NCBI RefSeq assembly: GCF_000482325.1
Contig: NZ_KI535295.1
Coordinates: forward strand, 917,060 to 981,059
Source: Bacillus sp. UNC438CL73TsuS30
GTDB lineage: Bacteria; Bacillota; Bacilli; Bacillales; Cytobacillaceae
DNA length: 64,000 bases
Direction: 5' to 3'
Part shown: positions 60,067-64,000 of the stretch, in pieces
Numbering within the stretch: position 1 is the stretch's first letter
Layout of the letters: every line of letters begins with the position of its first letter
Notes under the pieces: model-generated
The model's database searches: none
What the model was told of the DNA's origin: nothing
The model's input: only the letters and a program-made list of their open reading frames with translations
Made by a program: the position numbers and the translations under genes

Positions 60067-60216
60067 TTAAAAATCATTGTAAATATAGGATCCAGCACTT
60101 GCATCATTGAATCCGTACATGAAAAACAATAAGAGGAGGATGATCAGGTAGTAAATAAATCTGTTGACCCACCTCACTTTTTCACGATAGAAAAAATCTT
60201 TTAGTTTATCAATCAT
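60067..60216 (-). CDS. dltX: Teichoic acid D-alanylation protein DltX
   Basis: A 49-residue protein, with a short basic N-terminus, one membrane helix ([17 protein letters not shown]) and the DltX C-terminal motif (SYIYNDF at the very end). The C-terminal motif is needed for D-alanine transfer in family members. Its stop codon overlaps a possible dltA start. First gene of the dltXABCD operon. Confidence 0.93.
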   Translation of the reverse strand: MIDKLKDFFYREKVRWVNRFIYYLIILLLLFFMYGFNDASAGSYIYNDF

Positions 60217-60453
60217 ACTAATTACCCCGCGTTTGAATTTGTCAATTATGTGAACGTTTTATATGTGAAATGAACTTCTTTTTGAAAAAATATTAGTTTG
60301 TTTGAGATTTTTAGTGTGAATGTTGGCCCTTTCAAGGAAGACAGGTGAATGCTTCCTTTGACGTTTTAATCATAATCCCCATCGTATTTTCTTGCATTAA
60401 AAATAAATGAGAGCACTATTAATTTTTTCTGACTGTATATATAAAAAACATTG
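60217..60453. other. Upstream region of the dlt operon
   Basis: AT-rich. I could not identify a convincing promoter or ECF sigma site for dlt, nor any ORF. A minus-strand terminator-like hairpin follows at 60454. Confidence 0.4.
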
Positions 60454-60482
60454 AAAAACCCGGTGCAAAATTATTGCATCGG
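60454..60482 (-). terminator. Terminator-like hairpin between the M42 gene and dlt
   Basis: On the minus strand CCGATGCAA pairs with TTGCACCGG (one G-T pair) and is followed by GTTTTT. It is the second terminator after the M42 gene, or an attenuator in the dlt leader. Confidence 0.65.
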
Positions 60483-60596
60483 CAATTAATTTTAATTCTT
60501 TAGTACACTTTTTGCAACCACATACCGATTCTAAAAAATACTAGAAAAACGGTCATTTTGTTTCCGGTCAATTTGAAAACTTTATAAGAAAAATAC

Positions 60597-60624
60597 AAAA
60601 GCTTCGACATTTATTTGTCGAAGC
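60597..60624 (-). terminator. Terminator of the M42 peptidase gene
   Basis: GCTTCGACA pairs perfectly with TGTCGAAGC; the minus-strand transcript reads TTTT after it. Confidence 0.88.
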
Positions 60625-60636
60625 CTCCGTTTCTTA

Positions 60637-61683
60637 TTAAACCATTTCTGATTGCACATAATGGAATAACAGTTTTGCTGTTGATTCAATTGATGATTGA
60701 TGTGTCCGCTCAAACGCATGGGATGAATCAATTCCGGGACCCACTAATCCATGGACAATGTCATGTCCGGCGCGAATCGCAGCTGAAGCATCCGAGCCAT
60801 AAAATGGGTAAATATCAAGTTTATAGGGAATTTTATTTTCTTCTGCAAGACCGACTAACTTTTTTCGTAATTCATAATGATAAGGACCACTTGCATCCTT
60901 CACACAAATAGACACCGTGTATTCATCTGTTGATTGTCCGTCACCCATTGCTCCCATATCGACGGCTAAATATTCTATCGTTTCTGGTGTGATATTAGAG
61001 TTTCCGCCATAGCCGATTTCTTCATTGTTCGAGATTAAGAAATGGGTCGTGTAGGGAAGGGGAATGTTTTCATTTTTGATTTGCTTGATTAATTGTAATA
61101 GAATTCCAACGCTTGCTTTATCATCTAAATGCCGCGATTTAATAAAGCCGCTTGGAGTGATTTCGACCCGTGGATCAAATGAAACGAAATCCCCGACTTC
61201 AATCCCAAGAGCACGGATATCTTCTGCATTATGTACTTTTTCATCAATCCGGATCTCCATGTTCTCCTGGTTGCGCTCGAGTTTACCAGCATCTTTATAA
61301 ACATGGACCGAGGTTTGATGCATCAAGATGGTCCCTTTATATTTTTTTCCACTGCTGGTTTCAATTTGACAGTATTCACCCTCAATTGAATTGTATTTAA
61401 ATCCGCCAATGAGGTCGATTCTTAGACGGCCGTTTCCTTTAATTTCCTTCACCATTGCCCCAAGTGTATCAACATGGGCAGTTAACATCCGATGCCGGTT
61501 CGTATCTTTCCCAGGGATCGTTGCAATCAATCCGCCCTTACGATTTCTTTTTGTTTCGACCTGTAACTCCGAAAGGAAATTTTCGACGAATGTAATAACA
61601 TCATTTGTATTTCCAGACGGACTTGGAATTGATACAAGGTTCGCAATTAATTTCATGGTTTCTGCTGTATTTGCGTTTGACAA
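60637..61683 (-). CDS. M42-family metallopeptidase (glutamyl aminopeptidase-like)
   Basis: A 348-residue dizinc peptidase of the M42/M18 clan. Metal ligands are visible in order: TAHVDT, HLDDKAS, the catalytic NNEEIGY, VDMGA and SSHAFER. Such enzymes form dodecameric tetrahedral particles that trim peptides. Start TTG at 61683, with AAAGGAG 7 bases ahead. Cytoplasmic. Confidence 0.94.
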   Translation of the reverse strand: MSNANTAETMKLIANLVSIPSPSGNTNDVITFVENFLSELQVETKRNRKGGLIATIPGKDTNRHRMLTAHVDTLGAMVKEIKGNGRLRIDLIGGFKYNSIEGEYCQIETSSGKKYKGTILMHQTSVHVYKDAGKLERNQENMEIRIDEKVHNAEDIRALGIEVGDFVSFDPRVEITPSGFIKSRHLDDKASVGILLQLIKQIKNENIPLPYTTHFLISNNEEIGYGGNSNITPETIEYLAVDMGAMGDGQSTDEYTVSICVKDASGPYHYELRKKLVGLAEENKIPYKLDIYPFYGSDASAAIRAGHDIVHGLVGPGIDSSHAFERTHQSSIESTAKLLFHYVQSEMV

Positions 61684-61905
61684 GGCGATTCTCCTTTCAA
61701 AATCATTCTTTTTTATTATACAACTAATTGAAATCTAGATGACAAAAATCGTTTTTTCAGCAATTTTTTTCAGGTTCGCGCATACCTTAGCAGTGATTAA
61801 TTCTTTTTATGGATAAAACCAAAGAAAATTGGGCATAAATGGAACAATTTAAGGGGTAAGGGGAAATTAAAAATTAGTGATTTACAGACTGGCGGAGGGA
61901 GAAAA

Positions 61906-62217
61906 ATGACCAGATTAGAACTATACCATGACAAGCCGAAGCAATACCCACGGAAAGGTCCACTCTTTTTCATTCTTGCTTGTATTATTTTAACAGTAGG
62001 TTTCTTTGTCTTTCGATATTTTTATTTTAGCACGATTCGTATTGAAGCACCGTCGGAGGATTTAGGAAGGAAGGTTGTCATCCATCTTCCAAATGGTCAA
62101 AAGGTGTATACGTATGAAAATTTAATTATTGAGAAAGATGGCAAAAAATATTATAAAGGTGAGCGCAACACCATCGATTTAACAGGCGGCAAGGTGGATT
62201 ATAAGAACTGGAAGTAA
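61906..62217 (+). CDS. Single-helix membrane protein, unknown
   Basis: A 103-residue protein with a short basic N-terminus, one membrane helix (LFFILACIILTVGFFVFRYFYF) and a small extracellular domain rich in Lys, Tyr and Gly (KKYYKGERNTIDLTGGKVDYKNW). Strong ribosome site GGCGGAGGGAG. No known family recognised. It has its own terminator. Confidence 0.78.
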   Translation: MTRLELYHDKPKQYPRKGPLFFILACIILTVGFFVFRYFYFSTIRIEAPSEDLGRKVVIHLPNGQKVYTYENLIIEKDGKKYYKGERNTIDLTGGKVDYKNWK

Positions 62218-62243
62218 GTTAGTTTGAATTGATTAATACGCGT

Positions 62244-62290
62244 GCACATGAGATTTTACCTCGGTATAAATCTTATGTGCTTTTTATTTT
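62244..62290 (+). terminator. Terminator after the single-helix gene
   Basis: GCACATGAGATTT pairs with AAATCTTATGTGC (one mismatch), followed by TTTTTATTTTT. Confidence 0.9.
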
Positions 62291-62370
62291 TATTGCAGTT
62301 TTTTAACACAGATTAGGGAATAATTCAAATAGATGCTTGTAAAAAGTGGTGTATTTTAGGGGAGATTAAG

Positions 62371-63078
62371 TTGGAAATCGTATATCGTACAGTAATTATT
62401 TTATTGGCAGGATATTTGTTTTTAAGGGTGACAGGAAAAAAGGCAGTTTCCCAAATGCACACTTTCGATTTATTGTATATTTTTGTCCTAACGAATATAA
62501 TTAGTACGCCCGTTGAGAATAGTAATCTAGGAAAAGCCATTATGTATGGTGCAATCACAGTCATTTTATATAAAATCTTTATCCGATTATCCTTACATAA
62601 TAAATTAAGATGGATTTTATATGAAAGTCCAACAGTCTTGATTCGAAACGGTGATATTGATCGAAAAGGACTAAAAAAGGTGCGTATGCCGATAAATGAA
62701 TTATTGTCACATTTAAGAGTAAAAGGCTACACAGACACAAGGAATATTGCTCTTGCTGTGATGGAAGAAACAGGAAGTATTAGCGTGATCCCAAAGTCCA
62801 AATATCGACCAGTTCAACCTAATGATTTAAAATTAACAGTAAAGAAAGAATACATTCCCATTCCATTGATTATGGACGGGCAAATTATTTATCATAATTT
62901 AAAATATTTAAAACTTGAACAAGGTTGGCTAATGAATGAGGTTAAAAAATTGGGTGAAAAGGTAGAAAACATTATGCTAGCCACTTTTTTAGACAATGGA
63001 ACATTATTTATTGATAATAATGAAATTAAAAGTCATAAAAATAATCCTTATTACTACAATCCTGGGGAAGATAATTAA
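62371..63078 (+). CDS. DUF421/YetF-family membrane protein
   Basis: A 235-residue protein with three N-terminal membrane helices and a cytoplasmic YetF-type domain. RVTGKKAVSQMHTFDLLYIFVLTNI and PTVLIRNGDIDRKGLKKVRMPINELLSHLR are the hallmark segments. The C-terminal third (from ~150) is longer than the minimal family member. Start TTG at 62371, with GGGGAG 6 bases ahead. Function unknown; some members are tied to sporulation. Confidence 0.9.
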   Translation: MEIVYRTVIILLAGYLFLRVTGKKAVSQMHTFDLLYIFVLTNIISTPVENSNLGKAIMYGAITVILYKIFIRLSLHNKLRWILYESPTVLIRNGDIDRKGLKKVRMPINELLSHLRVKGYTDTRNIALAVMEETGSISVIPKSKYRPVQPNDLKLTVKKEYIPIPLIMDGQIIYHNLKYLKLEQGWLMNEVKKLGEKVENIMLATFLDNGTLFIDNNEIKSHKNNPYYYNPGEDN

Positions 63079-63102
63079 AAACATAAGGGGGATTCATTTA
63101 TA

Positions 63103-63858
63103 ATGAAAGAAACCAAATTAGACACTAAAGTTCTTTCAGTTTTAGGAGATAAAATTCAATTAATTAAAACAGAAAAAGGGGCAATATACTTAGTCGGACC
63201 GATACGACTCCCTGTTAACTTATATGGCGAAACAGTAATTTTCAAGTGGTACTGCTGGTTAAATTGTGATGAAGTAACAGAGGATTTTGAACGAATCATT
63301 GAAAAATTATCTTCTGTTAATTTAGCAGAATTTCAGCAATCAAGTGTTTTGACTTATGGAGATTTCGAATATGCAGAGGATGCGATTATTCGAATGCATT
63401 CGATTTGTCATACAGGTGATATTTTTGGAAGTAAAAGATGTGATTGTGGGTTTCAATTAAAACAATCCATGAAAATGATTGTGGAACATGGTAATGGAGC
63501 CTTATTTTATTTAGCTAACCATGAAGGACGTGGAATTGGATTATTCAGCAAGGCAATGGCCTATATCCTTCAAGAAAATGACTATGATACAGTTGAAGCT
63601 AATCAAGCTTTAGGTTTTGTGGATGATTCGAGAAATTATAGCGATTCAATACAAGTATTGAAAGCATTAAGGTCCAAGCCAGTAACATTAATTACAAACA
63701 ATCCAAAAAAACTTCAAGCATTAAAAAACGCTGGCTTAGTGGTTTCAGGCAGAGAACCTTTATGGGGGGATATTTCCGAATATAACGAGAAGTATTTGAA
63801 GACTAAAATAAATAAGTCTGGTCATTTGGAAGATGAAGGGACTTGTTGTAATGACTAG
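63103..63858 (+). CDS. Stand-alone GTP cyclohydrolase II, divergent
   Basis: A 251-residue protein of the RibA family, without the RibB half that Bacillus RibBA has. The zinc motif C-x10-C-x-C is intact (CHTGDIFGSKRCDC), as is YLANHEGRGIGL and TNNPKK. The motif RxYGIGAQIL of riboflavin-pathway enzymes reads RNYSDSIQVL here. It overlaps the ribD-like gene by 8 bases. A role in a flavin-like or deazapurine/pyrimidine-derived product is an inference. Confidence 0.85.
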   Translation: MKETKLDTKVLSVLGDKIQLIKTEKGAIYLVGPIRLPVNLYGETVIFKWYCWLNCDEVTEDFERIIEKLSSVNLAEFQQSSVLTYGDFEYAEDAIIRMHSICHTGDIFGSKRCDCGFQLKQSMKMIVEHGNGALFYLANHEGRGIGLFSKAMAYILQENDYDTVEANQALGFVDDSRNYSDSIQVLKALRSKPVTLITNNPKKLQALKNAGLVVSGREPLWGDISEYNEKYLKTKINKSGHLEDEGTCCND

Positions 63859-64000
63859 TCATGAATTTTTTATGGATTTGGCTTTGAATAATGCTCGTGC
63901 AATGAAAGGTCAGACAGACCCGAACCCTCTAGTGGGGGCTGTAATTGTAAATGAGAACAGAGTGGTAGGAATCGGTGCTCATTTAAAAGCGGGTGAGCCG
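63851..64000 (+). CDS. RibD-like pyrimidine deaminase, 5' part only
   Basis: The first 50 residues are in the window: MTSHEFFMDLALNNARAM... then DPNPLVGAVIVNENRVVG, the conserved start of the RibD deaminase domain. The zinc-binding HAE motif should come next, just outside. The start overlaps the GTP cyclohydrolase gene by 8 bases. Together they suggest a flavin-type pathway operon continuing past the window edge. Confidence 0.88.
   Translation, partial: MTSHEFFMDLALNNARAMKGQTDPNPLVGAVIVNENRVVGIGAHLKAGEP

Noticed and set aside
60615-61738. Plus-strand ORFs opposite the M42 peptidase gene
   Set aside because: They lie antisense to a gene with all catalytic motifs and have no ribosome sites or family features.
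1-64000. Prophage, insertion sequence, integrase, defence island, tRNA or rRNA
   Set aside because: No transposase, integrase, phage structural, restriction or toxin-antitoxin gene and no cloverleaf or rRNA sequence was seen in reading the window.

Overview
This window looks like chromosomal DNA of a low-GC, endospore-forming Firmicute of the Bacillaceae (Bacillus/Neobacillus-like). The evidence is strong AGGAGG-type ribosome binding sites, many TTG and GTG starts, a T-box leader, a c-di-AMP (ydaO-type) riboswitch, a dlt operon with DltX, SbcCD, AdaA/AdaB, KtrC, HprK and ClpP homologues, and a probable sporulation gene. I see no rRNA, tRNA, insertion sequence, prophage or CRISPR array. The window starts inside a SulP transporter gene and ends inside a ribD-like gene.

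Layout. 1-6.8 kb: SulP transporter end with an ArsR-type regulator, a cold-shock protein, and sbcDC. 6.8-9.3 kb: a flavin dehydrogenase, a remnant of a NUDIX gene behind an intact promoter, and a GrpB-family protein. 9.3-13.6 kb: a DNA-alkylation repair island, alkA divergent from adaA-adaB, with a 2OG-Fe(II) oxygenase and a spore-photoproduct-lyase-like radical SAM protein translationally coupled to adaB, then an Fe-S uracil-DNA glycosylase. 13.7-15.1 kb: an ECF-like sigma factor followed at once by a second-type ClpP; the sigma gene's ribosome binding site is complementary to its own 3' end. 15.1-20.3 kb: acetyltransferases, a His/Gly/Tyr repeat protein that may be a spore coat protein, a cysteine synthase, a protein with an HEAQH motif, and a KtrC-like K+ channel regulator behind a c-di-AMP riboswitch. 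20.8-29.6 kb: a molybdopterin oxidoreductase, MntH, type II pantothenate kinase, SelB, a TerD/zinc ribbon/TerB fusion, and an alanine/glycine symporter.

29.7-36.3 kb: a divergent HprK paralogue, then a MacAB-like efflux operon, an OmpR-type two-component system and a PepSY-like membrane protein. Two copies of the same direct-repeat promoter element lie before the efflux operon and before the PepSY-like gene, suggesting a self-contained regulon. 36.3-42.7 kb: a cupredoxin membrane protein, small proteins, a T-box-controlled prolyl-tRNA synthetase, a NERD-domain gene remnant, and a flavohaemoglobin with an FNR-like site. 42.9-55.9 kb: a DedA-PAP2 fusion with a degenerate PAP2 half, an SGNH esterase, two ABC-2 exporters, a CAP-domain lipoprotein, a His-rich secreted protein, a second flavohaemoglobin, TatA beside a membrane protein with paired histidines, and a 49-residue protein behind a sigma-54-type promoter. 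55.9-60.2 kb: the dltXABCD operon on the minus strand. 60.6-64 kb: an M42 peptidase, two membrane proteins, and a stand-alone GTP cyclohydrolase II overlapping a ribD-like gene.

Most genes are ordinary core or soft-core Bacillaceae functions. The parts most likely to hide something new are the extended ada operon, the sigma-ClpP pair, the paired response-regulator boxes, the sigma-54 small gene and the TatA/paired-histidine pair. All function calls come from reading motifs and recalling families; no database search was run.
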